NCBI RefSeq assembly: GCF_019219025.1
Contig: NZ_JAHUWN010000045.1
Span: 1-37,941 of the forward strand
Direction: 5' to 3'
DNA length: 37,941 bases
Source of the DNA: Bacillus sp. sid0103
Lineage (GTDB): Bacteria; Bacillota; Bacilli; Bacillales_B; DSM-18226
In this document: positions 24,280 through 33,373 of the stretch, piece by piece
Layout: each line of letters begins with the position of its first letter
Numbering within the stretch: position 1 is the stretch's first letter
Made by a program: the position numbers and the translations under genes
The notes under the pieces: generated by a model
Told to the model about the DNA's origin: nothing
The model's database searches: none
Seen by the model: only the letters and a program-made list of their open reading frames with translations

Positions 24280-25129
24280 ATGGCGGGTATCAAATCGGGC
24301 AATACGGATGGATTTAGGGAGTTCTCGCAATTCAGTTCCCTTGAGGAATTTAATCATCATATGGAGATGTGGTTAGTGGAACACAAGCATGATTTTTCTA
24401 AAGGGGAATTGGTCGGGTTAAAAAGGCTGGTGCGGTTTGCTGCCAAAATCCCTGGAGTATGCAATGCGAAAATCGGGACTATCCTAAAGTCGATTCATGA
24501 ACAATACCATGATAATGGCATTTCACGGTCTACCTTTAAACGAATGATTTTGAAGGCAAAGGAATTGGGGATCATCACAGTCTTTGAAACTGAACGAAAA
24601 AACGGGTCGCAGTCCAGCAACTTATACCAGTTTAATCGTTTTCCATCAAATGAACCGCCCAAAGTGGAAAAAACGAACCACCATAAAGAAACTAGTAATC
24701 TTTTAAAAACTAACAATAAAAAGATAAATAAACGTTATGAAGAACCGTCAACATTAGATAGATTATTCCTATGTTAGCAGCCGAGTCCCACAGCCTTTTG
24801 TCCAACTGGTGAAATGTTTTTTCTCCGAAGCAAAAACCATTGAAGAATATTGGCATATGGTACAAATTGCTGCGTTTCGCTCTGATTGTCAGCATGACAA
24901 GACTGACATCCTGGACATCTCGATCCAGGCCTTTAGACAGCTGATTCGCAAAATCAAATCAACCAATCTCGTTAAAAATCCGATCGCCTACTTTTATGGA
25001 ATCGTAAACAACCAACTCATGGACTACTATTCGGAGAAGATAGCAGCATTGAGGAAGAAAACGCATATACCCTATACTTTTATAGATGGAGTAGACCCAG
25101 ACTGGGACTGGCTGCAGTCGAATGAATAA
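24280..25129 (+). pseudogene. Frameshifted winged-helix-like Bacillus protein gene
   Basis: Two adjacent frames encode one protein. Frame 1 (24280-24777, from ATG with AAAGGGTG upstream) gives MAGIKSGN..., an initial helical segment, then a winged-helix-like stretch GISRSTFKRMILKAKELGIITVFE with SSNLYQFNR as the wing. Frame 2 continues from about 24770 as YVSSRVPQPFVQLVKCFF through EAKTIEEYWHMVQIAAFR and NPIAYFYGIVNNQLMDYY to LQSNE at 25129. The frames overlap at 24758-24774, so a single indel there inactivates the gene or a programmed shift joins them. The intact product would be about 280 residues. I recall such proteins in Bacillus genomes without a known role. The N-terminal half resembles plasmid or phage replication-type DNA-binding folds. 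A partial copy lies at 15751-15994. Confidence 0.75.
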
Positions 25130-25224
25130 AGCATGTGATTGTTGGCACAGTTGGTAGCTTTTCAAGCACAAAATGATATTTTACCAAATCGCCTTTTCAC
25201 AATTGCCATGACCTACATTTAAAA

Positions 25225-25797
25225 TTACCCTAACAATCTTCGACATATATCGGGCGGTGACACCTCTGAAATAGTGCAGGAAATAGCCCGTTTTATCTCA
25301 TGGAATTCTCTAGTTATGAAACCTATTGATACAGAAAAGGGGATACTATCTGTAGAAACTGATTGAAATTGTTTCACATGATCTGATTCGATTAATGGGC
25401 TAACAAATCCATATAAATTTACCGATAATGCTGGAGCCAATACTGAATCACCTCCATTAGTACCAATACCTAAATCGCTTATACCAAGTAACACATTAAC
25501 AGCCGTTCCACTTGGAGACCCTGTCATTGGTAAACCACTAATTGGATTAAGCATATGAATATCACGTGCTCTTCCCCCAATACTTGCCTTATCAATTGTA
25601 TGTAAAACATAGCCTTTTTTCTCTAATTTTTCTATCAAAGAATAGGGGATTTGATTTTTATTTTTCATACCAATATATTTCACTTCTCCATTACTAAACT
25701 GAGAGATGACTTGCGGGAATACCTTTTCAACAGAATCATATGGATTTAATACCGCTAAGAAGGAACTTTTCGCATGTCCTATCACTTTTTCTAACAT
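25225..25797 (-). pseudogene. Amidase-like gene, 3' end replaced by repeat sequence
   Basis: The ORF gives 190 residues from the ATG at 25795-25797 (AAGGAGTG nine bases upstream; the longer frame starts inside the preceding terminator). The segment ISGLPMTGSPSGTAVNVLLGISDLGIGTNGGDSVLAPA resembles the Ser-rich core of amidase-signature enzymes (GSSGGSAAAVA...GTDTGGSIRxPA), with a putative nucleophile in GGDSV. The N-terminal Lys region is atypical. Amidases are usually over 400 residues. The last ~12 residues (VSPPDICRRLLG) are encoded by the tail of the repeat unit shared with 15962-15994, so the native C-terminus is lost. It follows yhfW, separated by a strong terminator. Confidence 0.6.
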
Positions 25798-25812
25798 TTG
25801 ATAAATCACTCC

Positions 25813-25856
25813 TTCAAAAAAAACACGTGAATCATATAAAACAATCACGTGTTTTC
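25813..25856 (-). terminator. Terminator after yhfW
   Basis: AAACACGTGA pairs with TCACGTGTTT, followed on the minus strand by TTTTTTTT. It lies just downstream of the yhfW stop and before the ribosome site of the amidase-like gene, so it ends the main yhf transcript. Confidence 0.85.
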
Positions 25857-25859
25857 CTT

Positions 25860-27083
25860 TTATACAAATTGTTCTACCTGCACATCTTTTAAGAATGATG
25901 TACCTGATTCTGGTCTATTAACACCAAAATAATCACAAACCGTTGCTCCTACATCAGCCATTGTTGAACGATGTCCAATGTACATTTTCTTTGCTCCAGG
26001 CGCATCAATTAATAACGGTACCCTTTCACGAGTATGCTGACTATGCCCTATTGTTGGATCATTCCCATGGTCAGCCATTACAATTAATACATCCCCTTCT
26101 ATTAATTCAGCACGAATTTTTGCTAAACCTTCATCACTATCTAATAAACGATTTCCATAAAGGTTTGCATCTTGTGCGTGACCAGCTAAGTCGGTCTCTT
26201 GAATATTTAAACATATAAAACCATATTCCATTTCTTTCATTTTTTCTACTGTTTGTTTAAATAGTGTTTCTGAATCTACCCCAGGAATAGATTGACCAAA
26301 TCTATTCTCCACAATATCTGCTACCTTTCCAAGTAAAATGACAGGAATACCTTCTTTTCCAAGGATAGTTGGTACCTGAGTTTCTGGGTCAATTCCATAT
26401 CCTAGATGAATTACTTGATAGTTTTCCTTATAAACTCCTGAAAGTGGTGCGTCAATTCCAGCATAGCCGCCTGGCTTTGTTCTATAAGCAGATTTAATGG
26501 AATCAACAGTCGCAGCTTGTCCACCAAAAGCAATTACTCGGGCAACTTTTACAACTTGACGTACAGTTTTTCCAAGACGAACGATATCTTCAAATGCTAC
26601 CTCTTGAAGTGTCCCTGTTACATTGTATACTTGTCCTGGATCTGTTTCTAAATTATCGCCAACTGTCATTGTCTTATTAACCAATAATACTTGTTCCCCA
26701 ATATTCCCAAGTCTCTCTACTTCATAGCAACTCTCTAATAAATGTTTTTCTACTGTATCAATAACATGTTGAAATGGTTCCCGCCAAGGCTTTTTAGGAA
26801 GAGTTCCCATAATTTCTTGATGACCGAAGAAAGTATCTCCACCAATATGTGCCAAATCAGATATTCCATAATGAGGATTTTCTACTTTTTTCATTTGACC
26901 AATATCTTCACCAACTGCATTCATGATCCCTAATCCTTCAAGTTGTGGCAGATATAAATTAGGATTGTTTGATAGTACACTTTTGCAGGTATTTGAACCA
27001 ATATCCGCTGGTCTGACTTTAGGCACATCATCCATTGCACCGACACCAAAACTATCTAGCACTACTACTATAAAACGTCTCAT
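25860..27083 (-). CDS. yhfW: YhfW family phosphopentomutase-like metalloenzyme
   Basis: A 407-residue alkaline-phosphatase-superfamily protein close to phosphopentomutase (DeoB, ~394 residues). Metal-site motifs: VVVLDSFGVGAMDDVP (Asp10), GGDTFFGHQEIMGT (Thr as phosphorylated residue), and MADHGNDPTIGHSQHTRERVPLL carrying the DHGND and H-x3-H ligands. The family probably moves or cleaves a phosphate ester on a sugar-like substrate, but no substrate is known for YhfW. It starts two bases after the yhfX stop, with GGAGATG upstream, and is the last intact gene of the operon. Confidence 0.88.
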   Translation of the reverse strand: MRRFIVVVLDSFGVGAMDDVPKVRPADIGSNTCKSVLSNNPNLYLPQLEGLGIMNAVGEDIGQMKKVENPHYGISDLAHIGGDTFFGHQEIMGTLPKKPWREPFQHVIDTVEKHLLESCYEVERLGNIGEQVLLVNKTMTVGDNLETDPGQVYNVTGTLQEVAFEDIVRLGKTVRQVVKVARVIAFGGQAATVDSIKSAYRTKPGGYAGIDAPLSGVYKENYQVIHLGYGIDPETQVPTILGKEGIPVILLGKVADIVENRFGQSIPGVDSETLFKQTVEKMKEMEYGFICLNIQETDLAGHAQDANLYGNRLLDSDEGLAKIRAELIEGDVLIVMADHGNDPTIGHSQHTRERVPLLIDAPGAKKMYIGHRSTMADVGATVCDYFGVNRPESGTSFLKDVQVEQFV

Positions 27084-27084
27084 G

Positions 27085-28248
27085 TTAGATCATCTCCAAT
27101 TCTTTTCCAAATGTGTCATAAATCCCTATTAATTTAGGACTACCTGTTTGAATCCCCTCTACTAGTGCAACATCGCTTCTAGTGACAAACAATTGTGTTC
27201 TAAATGCCATAATAACTGTTGCTCCAACATCATGAATTCCCTCTAATCCAAAATGATAGTCAATTGCTTCTGGAGATGGTGGAATAACCTTTACCACTAT
27301 ATTTTCTCTGCCTTGTTTTTGAATTAATGCATTTTCCACACCAGATCTACGATAATGCCCACCACCATAACAATAGCTAGTTCCATTATATTTATGTGCG
27401 ATCTCTGAAACATAAACAAGTGCTGGAACTTCCGGCTCATCAGATACAGCATGAAGTGGAGTGGTGCCATGTAAACCGTGTCCTGGTTCTCCATGAGTTG
27501 CTCCATATTTAGCAAGAGATGAAATTGTTGTACATGCTGTTGCAGAAGGCATATTGATTTGTTCAATAGAAAAACCTAAATCTTTTAACATAACCGCTGC
27601 AGCTTTAACAGTTTCCGCATTGGAAGTAGGCATTATTTTCTTTTCTATCTTGTCATATAAAAAACATGGAAATGAAGTGACACCCATTAAACGTACATGA
27701 GATAACTCTTTTATTTTTGCAGTAAGTTTTTCTGTTTCTGATAGAGTAAAACCACATTCCTGTCCTGGATAAACTACATCTCCTGGCTCAATCACACGAA
27801 CCATTATGTTTTGAATAATATTTTGTTGTTTTGCAGCTTCATTAATCTCTACGGCTTTCTCATAAGAATAGACAGTCCATGCTTCTGGTTGCATTGCTAC
27901 AAATTTTGGTACCAATGCGCTTGGTACCTGAACGAGATGACCTACATGTCCAATTTTTATGCCATGTTGATGAAGAGTTTGCGCCTCTTTAAAATCTACA
28001 CATACCGCTCCGACAAATCCAACTTCCATTAAGCGTTTACAAATAACTGGATTCCTACCATACTGCTTTGACATTAGATACAATTTAATACCATGTTTTT
28101 TTGCTTCTTCGACCATTCTTTTTCCATTACTAATGATTTGGTCAACATCAATAACATACGTATCTGGACGAATAACCCCCTTGTGATGAAGATCACAAGA
28201 GACATCTACAAGAGGTTTGTTTTGTCTCATTGTTTTATGCAAAAACAT
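27085..28248 (-). CDS. yhfX: YhfX family PLP-dependent enzyme (alanine-racemase fold)
   Basis: A 387-residue fold-type III PLP enzyme. The N-terminal barrel starts TYVIDVDQIISNGKRM and carries the PLP Lys61 in LYLMSKQYGRNP. Later landmarks include GYPGQECG-like VYPGQECGFTL, GATHGEPGHGLHGTTPLH and the C-terminal CYGGGHYRRSG. Members of this family relate to alanine racemase and D-amino-acid enzymes; YhfX has no proven reaction. The start has AGGGGG eight bases upstream and comes four bases after yhfS. Confidence 0.88.
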   Translation of the reverse strand: MFLHKTMRQNKPLVDVSCDLHHKGVIRPDTYVIDVDQIISNGKRMVEEAKKHGIKLYLMSKQYGRNPVICKRLMEVGFVGAVCVDFKEAQTLHQHGIKIGHVGHLVQVPSALVPKFVAMQPEAWTVYSYEKAVEINEAAKQQNIIQNIMVRVIEPGDVVYPGQECGFTLSETEKLTAKIKELSHVRLMGVTSFPCFLYDKIEKKIMPTSNAETVKAAAVMLKDLGFSIEQINMPSATACTTISSLAKYGATHGEPGHGLHGTTPLHAVSDEPEVPALVYVSEIAHKYNGTSYCYGGGHYRRSGVENALIQKQGRENIVVKVIPPSPEAIDYHFGLEGIHDVGATVIMAFRTQLFVTRSDVALVEGIQTGSPKLIGIYDTFGKELEMI

Positions 28249-28251
28249 ATT

Positions 28252-29379
28252 TTATTCCCCCTGTGAAACCACTGCAATTGCCTTAGATAGTATACGTTTG
28301 ACTGTTTCGCTTCCACTTCTTAAAGGATTAATTCGAATCATACGATCCGCAAATGTTGGGTCAGCTATTAAGAATGTTCCACTAACACGATAGAACATTG
28401 GTACCATTTCGTATTTTGATTCTGCTCCTACCGGATATGGAGCCGCACCTAATTTTTCTGCCTCTTTTAATACTTCTTTTGCAATTGGCTTCTCTAATTC
28501 AACAATTAATACTTTTGATTGCGCATTTGCTAAAAACGCATCTTTTACACCTTCTACTGCTCCAGAGCGTAATTCCGTTACTAGCTGCTCATTTACCTCA
28601 GCTTGAATAGCAAGCATAACTGGTGCATAGACCAATCCACGTAATGCATCTAATGCTTCATATCCCTGTACTTGCGAACCACCTGAATATTGATGTTCTT
28701 TCAAACGGTCAATGTACTCTTTATTACCCACAATACAGCCAATTCCTTCAGGTCCAAGTAATTTAAATAAAGAGAAGCATGCTAGGTCTGCTTGGACTTG
28801 ACAACCGATCTTTGCCATTTTCATTACTGCATAGTTATCATCTGTTACAATAAATAATTCTGGACGTACTTCACGAATGGCACCAATAACTTCTTCTAAA
28901 TCATATGAATCATACGGTGTTTGACGTGTTACTTGTACAAGGGCACCAGCTAAATCAGGGTGTTCTGCTATTATTGATTTCAACTCATCAATATGATTAA
29001 AATTAGCTGAAATCGTTTCGAGTCCCATCATTTCAATGGAAGTTTTTGTTGTTGGGTATACTGGCGCTTCATGAATAAGGAGCTTTGAGCAAGGTTTTAA
29101 CCCAGAATGCAATGCTAACCGAATAGCCATTGTACCTGCCCCACGGACAAGAAGTGCTGCTTCTGCATCAAAAAAATTCGCAATAACTTCCTCTACCTTT
29201 TTTGTTGTTGTTGGTTTACCATGTCCTGGAACCACACCAAGATCACCACGAGTTAACAAATCTCCTCCTGGGAAAATTTTTGTCATTTCATCTATTAAAC
29301 GAAATTGAAATGATTTTGCTTCTTCTAATGTTAAGCTAGGGAGAGGACATACCATATCCCAGTTTGAATTCATAGTCAT
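28252..29379 (-). CDS. yhfS: YhfS family PLP-dependent aminotransferase-like protein
   Basis: A 375-residue fold-type I PLP enzyme. Landmarks are the glycine-rich PGHGKPTTTKKVEEVIANFF, LLVRGAGTMAIRLAL for phosphate binding, VTDDNYAVMK with the Asp that contacts the PLP nitrogen, and LACFSLFKLLGPEGIG, whose Lys206 is the likely Schiff-base Lys. The relatives are Cys/Met gamma-lyase- and aminotransferase-like proteins. ATGA overlaps the php stop codon, so translation is coupled; GAGGGG lies five bases upstream. Confidence 0.88.
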   Translation of the reverse strand: MTMNSNWDMVCPLPSLTLEEAKSFQFRLIDEMTKIFPGGDLLTRGDLGVVPGHGKPTTTKKVEEVIANFFDAEAALLVRGAGTMAIRLALHSGLKPCSKLLIHEAPVYPTTKTSIEMMGLETISANFNHIDELKSIIAEHPDLAGALVQVTRQTPYDSYDLEEVIGAIREVRPELFIVTDDNYAVMKMAKIGCQVQADLACFSLFKLLGPEGIGCIVGNKEYIDRLKEHQYSGGSQVQGYEALDALRGLVYAPVMLAIQAEVNEQLVTELRSGAVEGVKDAFLANAQSKVLIVELEKPIAKEVLKEAEKLGAAPYPVGAESKYEMVPMFYRVSGTFLIADPTFADRMIRINPLRSGSETVKRILSKAIAVVSQGE

Positions 29380-30257
29380 CTTATCCCCTCTTCACCAAGC
29401 AATAGCCTCGGATTTTCTATTAACATTTGCTTCAAATCTTCTTCTTCTACACCGCGCTCTTTCAACATCGGAATAAACACATCAAATAAATAACTGTAGC
29501 CAATGCCACCAAATTCTTTCATATGGGATTTTCTCGTTAAATCTACACTAAGAACAATTTGCTTACTGTATCCTTTTCTTATCAGTGAAGCAAGGATATC
29601 TGCACGAAGTTCATCTGGTTGATAATTTATCTTACCTATCGTATCAAATTCTACGTTCACACCATCTGCTAACATCTTCTCTATATAAGCTTCATCCCCA
29701 GATAAATCCACATGCCCAATTACTACTTTTGATAAATCTACTTCACGTTGTTTAAAAAATTCGACTTGTTCATGCCCCAATGTTCCTAAAGATGTATGTG
29801 TTGTAATCATCTTACCAGTCTTCTTATGAGCAATAACTGCCGCTTCAAATAATTTCTTTTCAAGGTCTGTCCAAATATCTTTTGATGTACCAATTTCACC
29901 AATTACCTGCGCTTTTTTATCCGTCCCCTGTAACCCTACTTCAATATCACGAATCATTCTTTCTGCAATTTGCTCGGTTTTTTCATGTTCTAGATAATCT
30001 GGTAAAAAAGGTTCCTTATAGCAGCCCGTTGAATGAATAATTTTCATTCCAGATGCTTTAGCGACACGCTCAACGTACTCAACATCTTGCCCCATACCAT
30101 CATTGGTTACATCCAGAACTGTTGTAACACCGCGTTTCTTTAGTTCTTTCATTTCTTGTACCGTCTGTTCAAAACAATCAAGATAGCAATCTGGATTGTT
30201 TTTTGGGCCAGAAAGATCAATTGTAATATGCTCATGCATCATTATATAACCTGCCAT
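29376..30257 (-). CDS. php: Phosphotriesterase-homology protein (Php)
   Basis: A 293-residue amidohydrolase-superfamily protein. The two-metal site is complete: HEH (His8, His10) at the N-terminus, GEIGTSKD with the bridging acidic residue, ITTHTSLG, VIGHVDLSGD, and VLSVDLTRKSH with the last Asp. Like E. coli Php (YhfV) it probably hydrolyses a lactone- or ester-like substrate; genuine organophosphate activity is unlikely. It follows a perfect palindrome at 30277-30306 and is coupled to yhfS. Confidence 0.88.
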   Translation of the reverse strand: MAGYIMMHEHITIDLSGPKNNPDCYLDCFEQTVQEMKELKKRGVTTVLDVTNDGMGQDVEYVERVAKASGMKIIHSTGCYKEPFLPDYLEHEKTEQIAERMIRDIEVGLQGTDKKAQVIGEIGTSKDIWTDLEKKLFEAAVIAHKKTGKMITTHTSLGTLGHEQVEFFKQREVDLSKVVIGHVDLSGDEAYIEKMLADGVNVEFDTIGKINYQPDELRADILASLIRKGYSKQIVLSVDLTRKSHMKEFGGIGYSYLFDVFIPMLKERGVEEEDLKQMLIENPRLLLGEEGIR

Positions 30258-30276
30258 TTAATCTACTCCTTTTAAG

Positions 30277-30306
30277 AAAGAGGTGCTAATTAATTAGCAC
30301 CTCTTT
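30277..30306. terminator. Perfect 30-bp palindrome between yhfT and php
   Basis: AAAGAGGTGCTAATT and its exact complement abut with no loop bases; the minus strand continues CTTAAAAGG rather than a pure T-run. It sits just after yhfT and can form a strong hairpin, so partial termination or mRNA processing within the operon is likely. Confidence 0.6.
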
Positions 30307-30314
30307 TATCCTTT

Positions 30315-31610
30315 TTATTGTGGTGGTGTATAAAGTCCTAGAAGGACAAGGATATTCCCAATAATTCCGACCGCAATGGCCCCAACAGGTCCTACAGCCA
30401 TACGGACAATCGGGCGGCCTGCTGCTTCATTCAACAAATAGAAACCGGCGATACCGAAGAATCCTAATCCGGGTACAATCGCATTGGCCGCGTTCGCTCC
30501 TCCTATAAGAAGAGCAACCTCCAACACACGTGTCATAGCTGTACGAATATTTTCCCCTGAAGCTCGAATACCTGGATAACGATCTAAAAATTTTGCCATT
30601 TTTGTTAATAGTTGAATTTCCAGGAAGATTACGAGAGCACCGGCAATTGCCGCCACTACCGGGTTAGGCGAGAAAATCCCTACGCCGAACACGAATGTAA
30701 AACCGACAGGACCATATACACCTGTTGCGATTGCGGTACTTGCAATTAAAGGCACAAAACCGATCGCCTTTGCCAAGGCTGCGACTCCACCTTCAGAAAT
30801 TTTTCCATCCGCCAATAGACTGAGAGAAATTGGATCCCCGGCAATTAATAAGAGATTCGTAGCGGCTGCCACTAGACCTCCGCTAATCATCACGACCCAA
30901 GAGTACTTTTTAATACGCGCTACGCGGTCGGTAAACAAGGATGCAAGCATCGAAAGGCTCTGCTCCTCTGACTTTTCCTTCATTGCGTAGGCAATCAAGA
31001 AGGTCATGCCAACGATAAGTGCAATCCCTTCTGGACTTAACACAAGGGGCGTACCGTTAATATGAAGCAACTTTTCCGTATTGCTGAACACGACAAGCTG
31101 TCTAGCAAGCGCAGCTGCCACAAATGCAGCAATCCCTTTCTTGATGCTAAACTGAAGTGCAATCGCAATGACAGGGAAAACCATAAATGAAACTACTACC
31201 GGTTCTCCAATTTTGTTAAATCCATCAATAAAATTGAGCGGAAGCATTTTGAACAATTTTACAACCGCTTGCAATCCGAAATAAATACCGGCTCCATACA
31301 GACCGCCGAGTAGCCCTGCCATTACAGTAGTGAATTTACCACGTCGGAAGGCCAAACCGATAATGTCCGTTCCAAGCAAAATGCTGTGGATTAACAGAAT
31401 GCTTCCTGAAATCGAAATGGGAATCCCAAAACCGATAACAAGCCCGAAACTCATCGCAAAGGCTGTCACTCCCAACTCTTTTCTGCTCATACGGCCTTCT
31501 AAATTCTCAGGAACAATCGGTCGCAAACCATCGTTGAATACCGCTATACCCAAATTCGCCATCACGGCCGTGATGACCCCGATACTAATTAACAGCACCG
31601 CTTCTAGCAT
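30315..31610 (-). CDS. yhfT: YhfT family integral membrane protein, putative transporter
   Basis: A 431-residue polytopic membrane protein with about 10-12 hydrophobic helices and many Gly/Ala-rich stretches. Characteristic YhfT features: LRPIVPENLEGRMSRKELG between helices 1 and 2, FAMSFGLVIGFGIP, GLYGAGIYFGLQAVVKLF, and the C-terminal VLVLLGLYTPP-like end. It likely imports the pathway substrate. AAAGGGGG lies seven bases before the ATG. It follows yhfU, a small soluble partner in the same order as in E. coli. Confidence 0.9.
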   Translation of the reverse strand: MLEAVLLISIGVITAVMANLGIAVFNDGLRPIVPENLEGRMSRKELGVTAFAMSFGLVIGFGIPISISGSILLIHSILLGTDIIGLAFRRGKFTTVMAGLLGGLYGAGIYFGLQAVVKLFKMLPLNFIDGFNKIGEPVVVSFMVFPVIAIALQFSIKKGIAAFVAAALARQLVVFSNTEKLLHINGTPLVLSPEGIALIVGMTFLIAYAMKEKSEEQSLSMLASLFTDRVARIKKYSWVVMISGGLVAAATNLLLIAGDPISLSLLADGKISEGGVAALAKAIGFVPLIASTAIATGVYGPVGFTFVFGVGIFSPNPVVAAIAGALVIFLEIQLLTKMAKFLDRYPGIRASGENIRTAMTRVLEVALLIGGANAANAIVPGLGFFGIAGFYLLNEAAGRPIVRMAVGPVGAIAVGIIGNILVLLGLYTPPQ

Positions 31611-31640
31611 AAAACTTCCCCCTTTTCTCTTTTCAATCTA

Positions 31641-32000
31641 TTATTTATTCAACAAAGCTTTCATAATATATTGCACAGCCGCTTCTTTATGGTCTCCCGT
31701 GAATCCAAATGCTTTTGCGCCCTGCTCGACAGCCATATCCACCTTTTCCTGTTTAGGAGGCTGACCAGGCATAGAAACTGTTGCACAGCTTGCTTTTCCC
31801 ATTAATGCGATAGCCATGGCCAAAGCACCGCCGCCACCTGTATGACATGCACCTAAATAATAATCGGCTTGTCCTGATTTCAGCGCCATCGCCGCCTCCA
31901 AATCGGACTTCACCACTGTCTCTACAGCCTCTCCCCCAAATTGCTTCACCAAAGCTTCAATCTCTTTCTTTTCTACTTGACCACCAATTACAATTTTCAT
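31641..32000 (-). CDS. yhfU: YhfU family protein (DUF2620)
   Basis: A 119-residue small protein of the DUF2620 family: MKIVIGGQVEKKEIEALV, ADYYLGACHTGGGGALAMAIALMGK and KAFGFTGDHKEAAVQ. The Gly/Ala-rich centre could be a membrane-contacting helix. No biochemical role is known. It is encoded between yhfY and yhfT with AAGAAGGT upstream; the yhfU-yhfT pair is conserved in enterobacteria, suggesting it assists the transporter. Confidence 0.88.
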   Translation of the reverse strand: MKIVIGGQVEKKEIEALVKQFGGEAVETVVKSDLEAAMALKSGQADYYLGACHTGGGGALAMAIALMGKASCATVSMPGQPPKQEKVDMAVEQGAKAFGFTGDHKEAAVQYIMKALLNK

Positions 32001-32048
32001 ATATTTACCTTCTTTCCATAGAATAAAATTAATGTAGAATTTTAGTAT

Positions 32049-32393
32049 TTAAGAATTTAAAACGCTTACAAAATGCATTAAGAGATATTGTCGTTCTTCA
32101 TTAGGCAATTCCCCTTCTAAAACCGACTCGACCCATGCAACGTTTTCCTGCGCTTGGGAAAAGTATGGAGATTGCGTAACTTCATTCATTATAACTTCGG
32201 ATGGAGAATGCAGCTCCTCGCCCTTTTCAATTCGTGTAACTGCCATTGCCAGGTGAGTGATCAGCATAGCATGCTTTTCTTCTTCTTCTGGAGCCACAAA
32301 CTTTTCAATTGTCCGCTCACAAACTTTCTTTGCATTTTCTGTAATTGTGTCGGACATGAACAAAATATCAAGTCTTTCAGTCAAAATCGTCAT
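32049..32393 (-). CDS. yhfY: YhfY-like PRD-domain protein
   Basis: A 114-residue protein consisting of one PTS-regulation (PRD)-like helical domain: AKKVCERTIEKF, the conserved HAMLITHLAMAVTRIEKGE segment with the first His pair, and a terminal QYLLMHFVSVLN. PRD domains are phosphorylated on His by HPr or EII components; here it would be a stand-alone regulator. The ATG at 32391-32393 is chosen over the GTG at 32402, because AAGGAGAG is spaced for the ATG. It follows yhfZ by 14 bp. Confidence 0.8.
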   Translation of the reverse strand: MTILTERLDILFMSDTITENAKKVCERTIEKFVAPEEEEKHAMLITHLAMAVTRIEKGEELHSPSEVIMNEVTQSPYFSQAQENVAWVESVLEGELPNEERQYLLMHFVSVLNS

Positions 32394-32407
32394 TTCTTCC
32401 ACTCTCC

Positions 32408-33331
32408 TTAATACTTCGGTATTCGTTCACCGCATTCCACCTGTTGTTGTACGGCTGTGATACGCTTGCAGGAAATCAAATTAAACAAATACTGAATCTG
32501 TCTGTTATGCTTGTTAATGACACAAACTGCATCGCTCATATATTGATCCATCTGCTTGGCTTCATCAGTAGTTAATGGAACCACATGGAAAGATTTGTCG
32601 TCAATCTCATCCACATTCCATACCATTGCATCAATGGATTTTGCTTTCAAGTGCTGCAGCAAATGCATATAATTGAGATTCACGTATTCTACTTGCTTTC
32701 CCTGCGCTTCTACAAGCGTCAACGCCTGTTGGTCGGTAGAAAAGCTATCGATGCCGATTTTCATCCCGTCTTTAATTTCAGTCGCTTCCTCCGAAAACAT
32801 AAGAACATGCCCAGAAACATAGGAACTCGGTCCAAATTCCTTCAAAATCATTAATTCCGAATTTTTTGAAATGGCTTCTTCGGCAGCATACTTAGACACA
32901 AGCGCAAAATCGTATCGCCCTTCCAGCACATTTGACAAACGGACAGCTGCACCTCTCATGAATGCGATATGAAGAGGCAATTCCAGATTGCTGAATTCCT
33001 CATGCAAAGCTGTCGCCAATCCTTCATACTTCTTAGAATACGGTAAGGGCATAACTCCAACTATCTTGTTCACACCACAGTATTGAAGCAGCATGTTCAC
33101 GTTTTTTTTTCTTAGAAATGTACCTAAATGACCTCGGGACTCCAGCTCAATACACTGGCTTTCTTCCATCTTTTTTAAAACACTTTGTATCGTCCCGCGT
33201 CCGGCGTTGTATTTCTTGGATAGCTCATCTATTTTAGGAATACGTTCATCTTTTTCAACGAACAATAGCTCCTCGGCTACTTTCTGCATTACTATACCGC
33301 TTTTGGAATATAAACCTTGTAGAATATCCAT
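32408..33331 (-). CDS. yhfZ: YhfZ family transcriptional regulator
   Basis: A 307-residue protein, close to E. coli YhfZ (301). The N-terminal ~70 residues are a GntR-like winged helix (IPKIDELSKKYNAGRGTIQSVLKKMEES, then the wing ESRGHLGTFL). The C-terminal part resembles a periplasmic-binding-protein-like ligand domain (MPLPYSKKYEGLATALHEEF, VLEGRYDFALVSKYAAEEA). The ATG at 33329-33331, with GAGGATGG upstream, fits the family length; the longer frame adds 35 unsupported residues. As first gene it probably controls the operon. Confidence 0.88.
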   Translation of the reverse strand: MDILQGLYSKSGIVMQKVAEELLFVEKDERIPKIDELSKKYNAGRGTIQSVLKKMEESQCIELESRGHLGTFLRKKNVNMLLQYCGVNKIVGVMPLPYSKKYEGLATALHEEFSNLELPLHIAFMRGAAVRLSNVLEGRYDFALVSKYAAEEAISKNSELMILKEFGPSSYVSGHVLMFSEEATEIKDGMKIGIDSFSTDQQALTLVEAQGKQVEYVNLNYMHLLQHLKAKSIDAMVWNVDEIDDKSFHVVPLTTDEAKQMDQYMSDAVCVINKHNRQIQYLFNLISCKRITAVQQQVECGERIPKY

Positions 33332-33373
33332 AGTACCATCCTCAATATACAATTTCCTGTACTTTGTAAAATG

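Noticed and set aside
24495..25171. Minus-strand ORFs opposite the frameshifted gene
   Set aside because: Antisense shadows; the plus-strand frames show conserved protein-like sequence.
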